Source of the DNA: Rotaria sordida
Lineage: Eukaryota > Rotifera > Eurotatoria > Philodinida > Philodinidae
Reading direction: 5' to 3'
Assembly: GCA_905250125.1 (NCBI GenBank)
Contig: CAJNOL010000076.1
Span: forward strand, 121,252 to 185,251
Length of the DNA: 64,000 bases
Within the stretch, counting starts at the first letter, position 1. Each line of letters starts with the position of its first letter. Both the position numbers and the translations under genes were made by a program. Under the pieces are notes generated by a model that was not told the origin of the DNA, did no database searches, and worked only from the letters and a program-made list of their open reading frames with translations. Of the stretch, positions 1 through 11,800 are shown piece after piece.

Positions 1-1579
1 ATGTTCACCAATATGTTTTAGTTCTTGAAAATTTTCTACTATTATATGATGTAAATGTATTGTTTTAGTTACATTAGATTTAATTAATAAAACTTGATCA
101 GCTAAATTAGACTTTTTGAACTCTGGTATTTGTTTATAAAAACAAATTAATGATTCATATATAGCAGTTTCATCATTTAAGAATTGTACTAAAGTTGTTG
201 ATGATGTACATCGATTAATATGAGAATAATCAGCTTGATCAGCTCCAAGTTTATAAGCATTCATAATATTATTTAATAAAATTCTATCATCGTTAGATAA
301 ATTACGATGAATAGCAAAAGTATCGATTGGATAAATCTAGATATGAGAGAAACAAAAATAAAAACGAAGGTGTAATTGGTTTTTTTTTTATATAAATATT
401 TTTATTTACAGATTCAATTTTTGAAACAACAAGTTCTTGTGTTACTTGTCTTGTAATTAATGATTTAGTACCTTTTTTCTTTCGTACAACTAATGGAAGA
501 TTTGCAATCAATTGTTGTTCATCTAATGATAATTCATTTAGTTGTTTTTTTTGTTTATATAATTTTTTTAATTGTCGTAATCGACGTTCTTCTTCAGTAC
601 GTATCCAATCTTTACGCATATTTATAGCAAAGCATTTTTTTAATCGACAATGAGTACATTGACGACGATTATGCATATTTATAACACAGGTACCACCGAA
701 ACGACATTCAAATTGATACTAAAAATATATAGGATTAAGTCGAAATCAAATTAGAATTACACAGCAAGTAATTGAACTTTTTTAAACAAATTATTACGAA
801 AGAGATTTTTTTTTACGTCACACAAAAAAACAAAAACTATTAGATGAAAACTTGCAATAATTTATCTAACGAAAAAACAAGCAAGATCGAATTATGAGCT
901 ATGCAAGAGAATAAAAGATTCTGTTATATTAATGAATGAGTTGAATTTGATATCAAATGAATTGGATGATATTGACAATGAGTATTTCACATGAAACTGA
1001 TATTTATAAGCATGGGTATCAATCTATTTTAGGATATAAGTTAAAAAAACTTCATGATAACACATTTTTCAATTAAAATTAGACTTTTACATTAAGATAT
1101 TAATTAAAATTTGCATGAATAATATTGAATTATTGATTAATATAATTAATATTTCTGAATATAAGTAAGTCGTTACCATATTTTTTAATGCATTTCGACG
1201 AAAAAATGCTCTACATGATTCACAAGTAATTTGATCAAAATTATAACCATGTGCTGGTGCACCACAAACACCACAAATAAGATTCAATGGAATAGATTCT
1301 GCTGATGAGTTATTTGTCATTGATGTCTGTAATGAATATTCATCTATCTATTTGAAAAAAAAAACTATGATTTATAGAATAAAATAAATAAATCAATACT
1401 TAGTTTTTAACCTTATTTGATAATGATATTTTCTCATTGTCTTCTTGATTTGTTTTATCATAGATATTAAAATAATTAATATCTATATTTAATAGATTAT
1501 TAGCAAAATTTATTGAACACTCTTCAAAATAAGTCGATGATTTGTTACATATTTGATTCCAGTGTTCATTACTTGACAT
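1..1579 (-). CDS. Nuclear receptor, partial (DNA-binding domain plus start of ligand-binding domain)
   Basis: Ligand-type nuclear receptor, a zinc-finger transcription factor acting on DNA in the nucleus. Exons on the minus strand: 1579-1412, 1326-1177, 718-410 and 336-1 (runs off the window). All introns are GT-AG and phase 0, giving 321 codons so far. The start ATG at 1579 opens a 68-residue leader. Finger 1 has Cys74, 77, 91, 94 and finger 2 has Cys111, 117, 127, 130, so all eight zinc ligands are present. The P-box region reads CESCRAFF, not the vertebrate CEGCKGFF. After CRLKKCF comes a basic Lys/Arg hinge, then a helical region with IPEF..SNLADQVLLIKSN, the helix 3-5 signature of ligand-binding domains. 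The C-terminus lies outside the window. Family membership is certain from the fingers; the subfamily (perhaps NR1-like) is not resolved. Confidence 0.9.
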
Positions 1580-4500
1580 TATCGTTGTTTTTGTTGTCAG
1601 TGCCTATAAAAAAAGTACTCGAATTTTTTTATTATATGTATACAACTTGGTCAAGTGTATGTTATATCTATCATTGACATATTTAATATGATATGTTTCC
1701 TATAAGCACTATGAGATACTCTATTCTTTTTTATTCTTAACTATCTATTATATATACAAAAATTTGCTAATTTTCGATAGATAAAAACAAAAACAAGTAA
1801 ATCTATATAATTATTATATAGAGCACGTGACTTGTTTTCTTTTTTTCTCATTAAAAGGTAAGAGGTTATTTGTACTTAGCTGAGGCGATGACAGCTGGGT
1901 GATGAAGTATTTTTAACATGGAAATAAAGAGCAAATATACATTTTTTAGATTTATATGCATATAGAGTAAAATACTTTTTTTCCATTTGTATTATGAAAT
2001 AAATATATCGTCCTAGTTATTATCGTCAATTGACGACCATGTAATTGTTATTATCGGATTTTTTTTCTATCTATTCTATGAAAAAGTAACTTAGAGAGAG
2101 AGTAGAGTCATACAAAATAAAAACCTACTATAATGTTTTTCTTCGAGCCTATTCTTTATTTTTGATAAAGGCGTATGGTGGGAGAAAGGCTTTCACCATA
2201 CTTTGAGAACGTAATCATGCAGCGTAAAGAACATATGACTTGACAAAAAAAAAAATGAACGCAGAGAACATTTATTAAGTTCTGTAAGTGATGACGTCCA
2301 ACCATTACTCATCAACGTGTATCTATATAAAACCATCTGAGAAAAAATATCATGCTTGAATTTTTCTTTTCATTATTGATAAATACTATTTGGATTATAA
2401 GAAAGAATAAAGAAAAATCTACAATAAATAATATATAACATCTTTCTTTGTGGAAGAAGAAAAAGACAAAGAGCATCAAAAAATTATTATAATATAAAGT
2501 TACTAGAGAATGATCATTTTTATTCATCGTCTAGAATTAGACTTTATATTCAGATTTAATCCGTTCTCATTCTCAAAAATCGAGCTTGAATCAGGAACAT
2601 GGAAATCACATGAAATTTTCAACCGTATATCATGACATTCGAGGGAGATATTCAATAAACAAAGGTCAAAAATAGCTCATTTGATGACCCAAAATTCTTG
2701 GTAGGCCTTTATTCTATAGACTTAATTTTTTTTTGTTTATAAAAGTATGTCATGATGCAGGACATGACATAGCCTTTATTTTTAAATTCTTACTTTTTAA
2801 GGAATAAAAAACTCAATGATGCAAAAACTCTCCCAAATGGCACTCTAATTGTCGCAGTACTCTTTTATATAATAGTAACAAAGCTTAATTCCAAAAAAGA
2901 AGTCTATTATGCCCTACATCTTGACATGCTCGTTCAAACAAAAACAAAAAAGCAATTGGCTACAATGAAGGTTCTTCAAAAATTCTGGGATGGACGATCA
3001 AAAAATCATAAGCAGAGAAAGAAACGAAAAAGACTTTTCGTATTTTCTGAAAATAGCTTATTTTTCGAGTAGGAAGTGAAGGAAATATTCGATAATTTTT
3101 GAAAAAAAAACCGAAGTGCCGAATAAAAAATTTTGTCATTTATGAAAGATCAGATCACGAACAATCTTTCCATACATTTATCTTAATTTCGATCATTCTG
3201 ACGAAAAGTGACTTTTATTGAAGAGTGGAAGCTTAATACCTATTTTATTTATAGTGTAATATTCTAAGAATTTATAAATATGATTATCTATTTAAAAATT
3301 TCTTCCAAATTCATTTATCATAATCATGTCTCTATGTTTTCCTTTGACTGCAATTTAAGTAGAAAAAAAAACATAATAAGATTGCTGTCTTTCTGCCAAT
3401 GATACTCGAAAAAGTGTTGTATTGTTGCTTCTATTTTAGAAATTCCATTATAGATTACAAAATATGCATTGTTGACTTTTTCCTCATTGAAATAAAGCGA
3501 ATCATAATATTTATAGAAAAAAAATCCCTTTAAGAACAAGAAATGTTGCATATTTAAAATGGATTTTAACAGATACGATGAATGTATTTAAATTTAAGTT
3601 TTCTTTCGATTAAAGATTGCTAATTTTACTTTATGTAAATATCCAGAACAAAGTATATGATTATATTTTGTTGTATCACGTGGCTTCGCCCTACGATCGT
3701 ATTTCTTCGTATTGTATACAGAGAAATACGACCGTTTACAGTAAACTATGGAGTCAAACAGAAACCGAATACGATCTTCATATATGGACTCACTAGATGA
3801 TCATGTGTACGATGTTACCTTCGGAATATTTGTGTCTAACTAAAGATTTTGATATAGTTTTTGAAAAGTTTAAAAATTTGTATGAAAAATAAAGAAACAG
3901 ATTTATTATTTACTCTTATAAATAACCGAGCATAAGTGTTCAAAGTTGTTGAACTCAATAAATTGTATTTTCATAAATATGTTCCAGATATAAATTGTCT
4001 TGTTACAATCTTAAAGTATTAAGACTGCAAGTTATGTTGTGATTATTTGTTAGGTTAAATAAATTCTACATTCTTCATTATTCTCAGAAGCTTATTATTA
4101 TCGATTATATTATCATTACCTGAAGGTCATATAATGTATGTTCCAGGGAAAATGGCCCTTACGAAATTCTGTCGAAAATTTTTTCAGCTTTTATCAATTA
4201 AACTCAAGCTTTACATCAAAAGATTTTATGTTTAATTTTCTACAAGACGTGTATAAAAGATTTTAATATTTAAAGAATTCTCTAAAAAATAATATGTCGA
4301 AGAATGGGTTAGAGTGAAATAACATACTCATATCGTTCAAACCACTCGAAAACTACCGATTAACTATTCGGTCAACTGGAGGGGCTTGCCAATGTTCCCC
4401 AGAAGTGAGAACTTATTCCATGTCTAGCAGAAATGCTTCACCTTCGAAAAATTCAAGCACAAACACATTTTTAGGAAATAGCATTTATTACTTCACGTCC

Positions 4501-5394
4501 AATCACACTATAGAAAATGGAATACTCACAAAGAATAAATCATTCATTCATTCCTTTCTGCCTTCATAAGCAGAAGAATCCATGATGTAAATGAATTACA
4601 AAATAATTCAAATTTCATATAAAATCTATAAGAAACCTTTCAGAGAAGTTTTGCTATATTTTCTAATATGATTTTTCTATTTTTTCAATAAATCTTTTCT
4701 TAAAGTTTCTATTAGTATTCTAATTATGTGTTCTATTACTTTCTACTAGGTTCTATCATAGGTAACCAGGATGTGCTAGATTATATATTTTTTCAGAGTT
4801 TCCATGGAAACTCAATAAATACTAGTATATTAGATATAGAAGATAGCGGATAGAAAAGATACCTGAAGTATACGAGGTGTTTGACATATACGATATAAAG
4901 AAGGTATAGAACAAATGAGGTATGAGTGTTGTTGCATGTACCTGCCTTCCCACGGTGTCCACACCATTGTTGCAACTGGCAACGGTATACTGACTGATAG
5001 ACACAACTTTTTTGCACCAACCGATATCGATTTTTTCGAATTTTTGCATGTTTTTTTCAAAAAATTGATCATAAAGGTTTATAGCATATTTATTTTCATT
5101 TCATATTATTTATATCATATCTTTCGGAAAGATAGAAGAGATAAGAAAGTAAACCTATTGTGAGACGCCCAGTACATCTACAGTTAATGCAGAATTTCTA
5201 TGTCTGACGAGCATTTTATGAGTGTATAAAGCTAATGTAGAATTTGTAGGGCTATGAAATTTTGCGTCCATCCATAGATGCTAAAAGAGAGAACACTTAT
5301 AGAAACTGATAGTGAAGGACAAGCTTTCAGCAAAATTCGTACGAGATTAAAATATTAAACACGATGGAACTATTTTAACTAATGTGAAGAATCC

Positions 5395-5764
5395 AACGAA
5401 GAACGGCGAAAACTCCGTACTTCACCATATTCCAAGGATATGTCAAAGCTATCTTCTCGAGCTTCTTAGCTATTTGAAGTCTACTGTCAACGTGCGACAC
5501 GAGCATATTAGTTTGATTTCTTGTATATAAATCTATCTGACACTAAAGTCCAAATACTTCATCGCACTTCACTGATACTCAAATCTTAAAGTACAATGAA
5601 GTATTTGAACTTTAGTGTCAGACAGACTTATATAAAAGGAACCAAACTAATATGCTCGTGACACACGTTGATAGTAGACTTCAAATAGCTAAGAAACTCT
5701 AGAGGGATAGCTTTGACATATTCGTGAAGTATGCTGAAGTACAGAATTTCCGCTTTTCCTCCTT
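5395..5764. repeat. Long imperfect foldback (MITE-like palindrome)
   Basis: Left arm about 5395-5562 is the reverse complement of right arm about 5596-5764 with scattered mismatches. For example, GATATGTCAAAGCTATC on the left meets GATAGCTTTGACATATTC on the right, and CACGAGCATATTAGTTTG meets CAAACTAATATGCTCGTG. The loop is about 30-40 bp. There is no coding capacity, which suggests a non-autonomous foldback element. Target duplications were not resolved. Confidence 0.85.
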
Positions 5765-5789
5765 GAAAGACATCATCATCTATATCACA

Positions 5790-5875
5790 GAGGGTGTGGG
5801 TGTGTGCGCCACCTCACACCTACATCCAGAATCCACACATTCACACCCACCCACACTCATACCCAAGATTGAAGA
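5790..5875. repeat. TGTGGG/CCCACA-rich inverted tract
   Basis: A G-strand stretch (GGGTGTGGGTGTGTG) is followed within 70 bp by its C-strand counterpart (CACACCCACCCACACTC), so the tract can fold back. TGTGGG is the telomeric repeat unit reported for the bdelloid Adineta vaga. Similar small hairpins occur at 36497-36544, 52139-52162 and 62758-62806. Interstitial telomere-like DNA and simple TG/CA repeat are both possible. Confidence 0.55.
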
Positions 5876-7254
5876 TAAAATAAAATATTTAAACAAATCG
5901 CTTGAAAATATAAAAAATTGATCTGCTAACAATATTTGATCTAAGTTTTGTAGCTTGAAAGAAAATTTCAGATATTTTTTTTTACTTATATTAAGTAAAA
6001 TTATGACGAGTTGCAAATCCTTTTTGTTGAGATGGCAAGTATTATACGAAGTGATACAAAAGACAGATGCCGCGTAGCACATAGTATCGCAACAAAGTTA
6101 AATCTTTTTATGTTAAACATTAAAATGAACATGTGCCAAATCATTCTTCTGCTGATGACAAACAGAGATCATCAACAGACATGAATGAATACAATATTAT
6201 GATGGTTTAGGTGGAGTAGCTACACAAATGTCATATATTCCTGTTCATTGAATGCTTTTCTTTTTATTTTTATGTCAATGAGATAGGAACATTGAATTAC
6301 CGTTCAGATACGAATGTATCCTGTAATTTACTCCCTATCAATGATGCAATAGAATGAATGAAAGTAATTTAATTTAGCAATAAAAGTGCTTTGTATTTCA
6401 GTACGATATGGCTTTAGTTCTTCACACACACACACCATATATTACGTGTTTCATTTGGTGAGCAATTATATGCAGCTAAATTTTTAAAACAACAACAATA
6501 AGAAGCAGTTCGAGATTGACACATTAAATTTTTTCTACAAAATCGCAACTGATTTTCGAAGATTATTTATATTGATTACCGATTTTCCGTATTCTGAAAA
6601 TGTATCTTTCAGAAAATCAAATTGAATTTCGATTTATTAGAAAATTGAGTATTTTGTAAAAATTTTAAATTCGTCCAATGAATAATGGAAGTTTAAAAAT
6701 GCTGCAGCCTTGTCAAAGTCGATTTTCTACAAAATAGAATTTATTTTAAATTTATAGTGTACATATCACTGAGTTAAACGCGATGAGAGCAGTTTTCTTG
6801 TTATTTGAATTACTCGTTCATGATGAGCAATATATTTGGCAAGTAGGAACCGTTGTTCGATTGTTGTTTCAAGCAAAATTACATTTACTTGTTGTTCTGT
6901 TTACTCTATCAGAAAGTGAATCATATGCATAATGAATAAAAATGAACTGACGATGAATTTGTTGTTTTTTTTCGTTCTTGGGAGAGAGGGAAAAAAGTCG
7001 TTTTGAAAGAATCGAAAAAAAACCAAGGTATCCTACACATTGACACTTAAATGATTATGCACATAAAAAAAAACGAAAGTGAGAAAGAACAGCAGTACGA
7101 TAAATGATGTCGTTGGGTTTTTTCTCTTTCGTTTGTTGTTGATCACCATGTTTGCAATTGAAATTAGACTCTATTAATCACTGAGTGTCAACGAAAAAAC
7201 AATCTACCCTTGTCGTTGTAGAAAAATCGAGAAAAAAACAGGAGGCAACCATAG

Positions 7255-7262
7255 TATAAATA
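7255..7262 (+). promoter_or_regulatory. Candidate TATA box of the ART-TPR gene
   Basis: TATAAATA lies about 120 bp upstream of the start ATG at 7384, a plausible core promoter for an intronless gene with a 5' leader of roughly 90-100 nt. No transcript evidence is available, and AT-rich DNA gives such matches by chance. Confidence 0.4.
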
Positions 7263-7383
7263 TAGAACATTATTTCTGTATAAATAGCAAGTAATTATTC
7301 ATTAGTCTGCATTAACAAGTAAGCGACATTTCATATACAATATTAGTGAACAAAAATCGAAAGAAAAAAATTATAAATTAACA

Positions 7384-8835
7384 ATGGATGCAACTGCAAA
7401 AGGATCGGATCAACAAAATCTCGACGCATTGGAATCGTCCCACATGTATTCACTGCTGTTCAAAGAAATCGTATCGGAAATTGATGAAGGCGATGCAAAA
7501 TCTGTAAAAGACCTGGTCGCCTATTGCCATGGCAAAGGTATTTCTGAAACAGAATTAAAGGATTTTCAACGTGAATACCATCAGAAATCACCAATCTGGT
7601 GGTATACGAGTGAAACTTTCCTTCACAGCATGGTTGACCACGCTCTACAGTTACTCGACATGGAAACCATGGTAAAAATGGGTTTTTTCATCCGCAGTCT
7701 ACATCGGCAATTAGAACAACTGTATAATGAACAATCGAATGCGCATATAAAACCATTTGTCGTTTATCGTGGTCAGGAACTTTCCCAAGAGGAATTTGAA
7801 CATCTACTTGCTAAGAAAGGTGGACTCTTTTCGTTCAACAATTTCTTATTGACTAGTACACAAAAACATGTAGCTATGGAATATATTCAACGTATACAGC
7901 ACAAATATGAAGACCATGTGGATGTCGTCTTTGTTATGACAATCGATCCGAGCAAAATATCGGCTTCAACTATTCCATTCGCCTTCATCGACAAATATAG
8001 TGCTATTCCACAACAACAAGAAGTTCTCTTCTCAACGCACACGGTTTTTCGTGTTGGTGAAATTAAACAGGCTGTCAACAATAGTCACCTCTGGGAAGTA
8101 CAATTGACTCTCACCAATGACAATGATCCAGAGCTAGCTGCTCTCACCCAACGCATACGAGAAGAGATTCAAGGATCAACTGGATGGGATCGAATCGCTC
8201 AATTGATGGTCAAAGTAGGCCAATTTGATCAAGCTGAAGAAATCTACAAGGAATTACTTAATAACTCATCCAATGACACTGATAGAGAACATATCTATCA
8301 CCAGTTTGGAGAGATAAAAAATTATCAAGGAGAATACGAACAGGCAACTTCATTTTACGAAAAATCTCTCGCAATCAAGCAAAAAACTCTCCCGGCAGAT
8401 CATCCTTCATTGGCTTCTACCTTCAGCAACATTGGTGGAATATATAACAACATGGGTGACTACTCGAAAGCACTTGAATTTTACGAAAAATCACATAAAA
8501 TATTTGGAAAAGTTTTGCCATCGAATCATCCTAATTTGGCTGCTTCCTACGATAACATCGGTCAAGCGTATAACAACATGGGTGATTACCAGAAAGCACT
8601 TGAATTTTATCAAAACGGACTCAAAATCAATGAAAAAGCTTTGCCACCGAATCATCCCTCTTTGGCCACTTCCTACAATAATATCGGTCAAGTTTATGAC
8701 GGCATGGGTGACTATGCGAAAGCACTTTCCTTTTTAGAAAAGGCACTTGCAATTCAATTAAACTCACTTCCTCCATCACATCCTTTAATTACACAAACGA
8801 TAGATAATATTGACCGCGTAAAAAAAAATATGTAA
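7384..8835 (+). CDS. Intronless ADP-ribosyltransferase with C-terminal TPR repeats
   Basis: A 483-residue protein on one open frame. The catalytic part (about residues 60-245) is of the arginine-type mono-ADP-ribosyltransferase fold (R-S-E class, NAD as donor). It has R129 in VYRG, the STS-like LLTST at 155-159, and catalytic E213 in QQEVLF. The usual E-x-E is here Q211-x-E213, which in other ART families is associated with targets other than arginine. Residues about 263-483 hold kinesin-light-chain-style TPRs of exactly 42 residues (repeat starts near 347, 389, 431 and 473, plus a more diverged one before), each with GDY.KAL.F and LP..HP. No signal peptide or membrane segment is visible, so it is probably cytosolic with the TPRs recruiting a partner. 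It is intronless with more GC-rich third positions than neighbouring genes, suggesting retroposition or lineage expansion. Substrate unknown. Confidence 0.9.
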   Translation: MDATAKGSDQQNLDALESSHMYSLLFKEIVSEIDEGDAKSVKDLVAYCHGKGISETELKDFQREYHQKSPIWWYTSETFLHSMVDHALQLLDMETMVKMGFFIRSLHRQLEQLYNEQSNAHIKPFVVYRGQELSQEEFEHLLAKKGGLFSFNNFLLTSTQKHVAMEYIQRIQHKYEDHVDVVFVMTIDPSKISASTIPFAFIDKYSAIPQQQEVLFSTHTVFRVGEIKQAVNNSHLWEVQLTLTNDNDPELAALTQRIREEIQGSTGWDRIAQLMVKVGQFDQAEEIYKELLNNSSNDTDREHIYHQFGEIKNYQGEYEQATSFYEKSLAIKQKTLPADHPSLASTFSNIGGIYNNMGDYSKALEFYEKSHKIFGKVLPSNHPNLAASYDNIGQAYNNMGDYQKALEFYQNGLKINEKALPPNHPSLATSYNNIGQVYDGMGDYAKALSFLEKALAIQLNSLPPSHPLITQTIDNIDRVKKNM

Positions 8836-8863
8836 ATTTGTTTTTTTTTTCTCCAACTTGCTC

Positions 8864-8869
8864 AATAAA
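8864..8869 (+). terminator. Polyadenylation signal of the ART-TPR gene
   Basis: AATAAA begins 29 bp after the TAA stop at 8833-8835, following a T-tract. Position and sequence fit a canonical poly(A) signal. Confidence 0.6.
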
Positions 8870-11800
8870 CTCGCTCCGTGATGGCTATACTATGCCTTCG
8901 TTCCGACTTTCTCTGCTCTCTATCGTACGCGATCAAGAAGATATTCCGTGAGCCTGAAAGGATATAAACAGAGCTGTCCACACCGGGTTGGTACAGCAAC
9001 GAACATAGGTATCATGTACGATAAAGACGATAGAGACCATACTAACATAGTAGGCTTCCCAGAGTACTCCACTGCTTTCGCTATGACAGGACGTTAACCA
9101 TCTCTGGTCAGGCTACAAAGCCATCTCATCAGGTTCTGAAATAGTATCGTATCTCTCCCTACACAAAACGATGACTAGAAATACAAGATTACCGTACAAA
9201 ACAAAATTCTCGGTTTGAACATAACATATAGTATAAAAAGAAAGATTTAATCTATATATTAGGTGCCGGCAACGCGAAATTCAAGTAAAACTTTTTCTTT
9301 TTTTTATATGCATGGTCTGATAGAGCTTGATGTGTTGATCAAGAAAAAGTGGTTTTTAGTTTTTGTAAATAGCTTTTTCAAGTCGGAAAAGACCAAAAAC
9401 CAAGAAGTCGTTTTTTGCAAGAAAAAAGCCATTGTTTTCAATCTTTGCGTTATTTTCTGTTCTGTTTTTTTGTTGAACTTCTTCGACTTATATTTTCAAA
9501 TCGAGTGTCAAAAACTGAGTACAAAACCACTATTAAATCGAATCTGATCTTAAAACTCTATTGAAGGTGGTGACTCAAATTAGTTCTATTCGTATTTTTC
9601 GTGATTGTTATTTTAAACATATCTAGTCTTTCTTTACAAGTGATCGAACTAAATATTTTATCTAATTTAATTTATTGTAATATCAGTCATCACAGTATGT
9701 GCCGCTGTTTTTTCTTATCCTTTGTCAAGAAAAACTATTTTTGCTAAATTTTGGACAACATAGCTAGAATTCTGCCCGTATTTCTCCATAAAAAACAAAA
9801 TTTTCTTACGATGACGCCCAAAAAGCCGATAGCTGCTGAATCAATATCGTTTCTTTTGCCTTACTTGATGTTAGATTTTCAATCTGTCTAAAAGAGATAC
9901 CGAGAAAGAGTAGAAACAATCCGAGCCATTAAATAAGAACTAAACGAGGATAAATCATGATTCTCATAAAACTTGTGACAGTAAAATTTTGAGTTTATGA
10001 GTAACCTATGTTGAAATATGGAAGAAAAATTCATTTCCGATCGAATCTAAATAGATACATTTCAATATACTTATTAAAAATATGACTGGATCTAATTTGG
10101 AAGTGGCAACAATATTAAGACTATTTTATACAGTGTAGGTCAATGTTGAGATTTCTGTGTCAATTAGTTGTCGAAAGATGTCGTTATAATTAGTTTTAAA
10201 ACTAAGAATAACATTACACTCGGTAGTGAAAACCAAAATGTAACTCAATATTATTTTTTGTATTTTCGTACTAAAAATACAAAAGTCGATTTGATAAAAC
10301 GTAGATCCGATATTAAAAGTATGTTGCTAATCATATTTTGAAGAACGACTGTAATCAAACAACCATATTTCATGTAAAATATGTGTTGATGGTATTAAGG
10401 TTGCCATTGTAAAAGGACAGAAAGAAAACGATTTCAAGCAAACTAAAACATAAAAAGTATGTGTTGCGATCCAACTAAGTTTTTCACACACACACAACAA
10501 TTGTTGTTGCTATTTGAATACGAATAGTTTTAATTGTGCAGGAATTTTTATTTTAAAAACAAAAAAAAGAATCTTTGCTTATGGTTCCAACTATTAAGTA
10601 TCTTAGTATTCTATATAAATTAAATTTCATAATCGTTTAATTCGATTACTTAAAATCAAAAAAGATGGTTTTTTTTCTTTTCTCGAATTTGAAAAACATT
10701 GTCCATTGAAAGTAGTCATGGTATAAATATGTTAGAATAACATTCGATAGGTAAAAACTAAAAAACTGCGATTTTTCTGGAATATGTAACAAGAAGATTA
10801 TGCAGCATTTCTCGCATGTAAAACATTTTCAAAGTGGTTTTGAAAAAATTGATTTTTTTTATGAATACGTGGCAAAAAGTCGAACTGATTTTGCTTCACT
10901 CACGTGAATTGCGACAATACTATTTTTTATATCGGTAGATAGAATAGAGCGGCTTTCAACAATCGCTTAAATCAAATTTTGAGAAGGGGAAACTTTTACT
11001 CTATGTTACTGAAACATAGCTCCATTTATTAAATTTTTCAAAAATTCTGGAAAAAAATCGATTTTTATTTTAAGAAACCTTTTTTCTTATGAGAAAATAC
11101 TCCATAATCTTTTGTTTCGGTATTTGGAAACTAGACCTCTCTAGCTTTCATCCGTGAAACGTTGTTTCAAAAATATTCATATATCATTGTTTTGACTCGA
11201 TTGAAAAACTTTATAAACTGAAATAGAGCAATTCTCATCCTTTTATCGAAGGTCATGAAAATAAATTTGAATAGTAAATGCAACAATAAATACAAAGCTC
11301 ATCTGGTTGAATATTTGTATCTGATGATAAATTTTTAATATGTACCATTACATAATTTCCCTCAATTCATCAATAACAATAGGAAAAAAGAAAATGACTT
11401 TCCAAATCAATGAAAATTAATTTTCTGAATTGTAGAATCTCTAAACTTATTTGCTCATGCTCGTTTTTCATTTGAACATTCATTTTCTATCACGAAAAAT
11501 GCAATAATTGTTGTAAGCAAAAATTTGCTCTCAGATAATTATGCTAAGATCAATCTTGAAAATGTATTATATTTTCCACTATCCAGAAATGAATCGTCGA
11601 ATGATATTTTTATTATTAGACTCTAAAAAAAAACAATCATCCAATGACGAGCGGAATCAATTGTTCTTGGTTCGGGTCTCGATCAGAAAAATTTTTGGTT
11701 CTACTTTTCCCCTTAGTAATATATGTACTATCAAAAAATGCGATATCATTTTCTAGCGATGTCAGTGAACTCGAGACATCTTACACGACCCGCATGACCT

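Larger units (their letters stand above)
1580..7254. other. Gene-poor region between nuclear receptor and ART-TPR gene
   Basis: No open frame here has exon-like codon usage, and the short frames are chance products of AT-rich DNA. It presumably holds the nuclear receptor promoter next to 1580. Visible structure: a small hairpin at 2170-2199 (arms GTATGGTG/CACCATAC), a hairpin at 3694-3734 (arms around CGTATTTCT/AGAAATACG), a long foldback at 5395-5764 and a TG/CA-rich tract at 5790-5875, the last two listed separately. Confidence 0.6.

Noticed and set aside
5780-6082. 100-codon minus-strand frame ending in Cys/Gly/His-rich sequence
   Set aside because: The odd composition is produced by the TGTGGG/CCCACA tract, not by a gene.
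8432-8737. Overlapping frames on both strands with internal repeats
   Set aside because: They are out-of-frame shadows of the 126-bp TPR repeats in the ART-TPR gene.
7384-8835. Direct recent bacterial transfer of the ART-TPR gene
   Set aside because: The lack of introns and different codon use fit transfer, but TATA, AATAAA and the eukaryotic-type domains fit lineage expansion or retroposition equally; not decidable here.
9263-9547. 94-codon plus-strand frame rich in Phe/Lys
   Set aside because: Composition mirrors T/A-rich DNA, starts in frame with no leader, no domain, and no splice partners.
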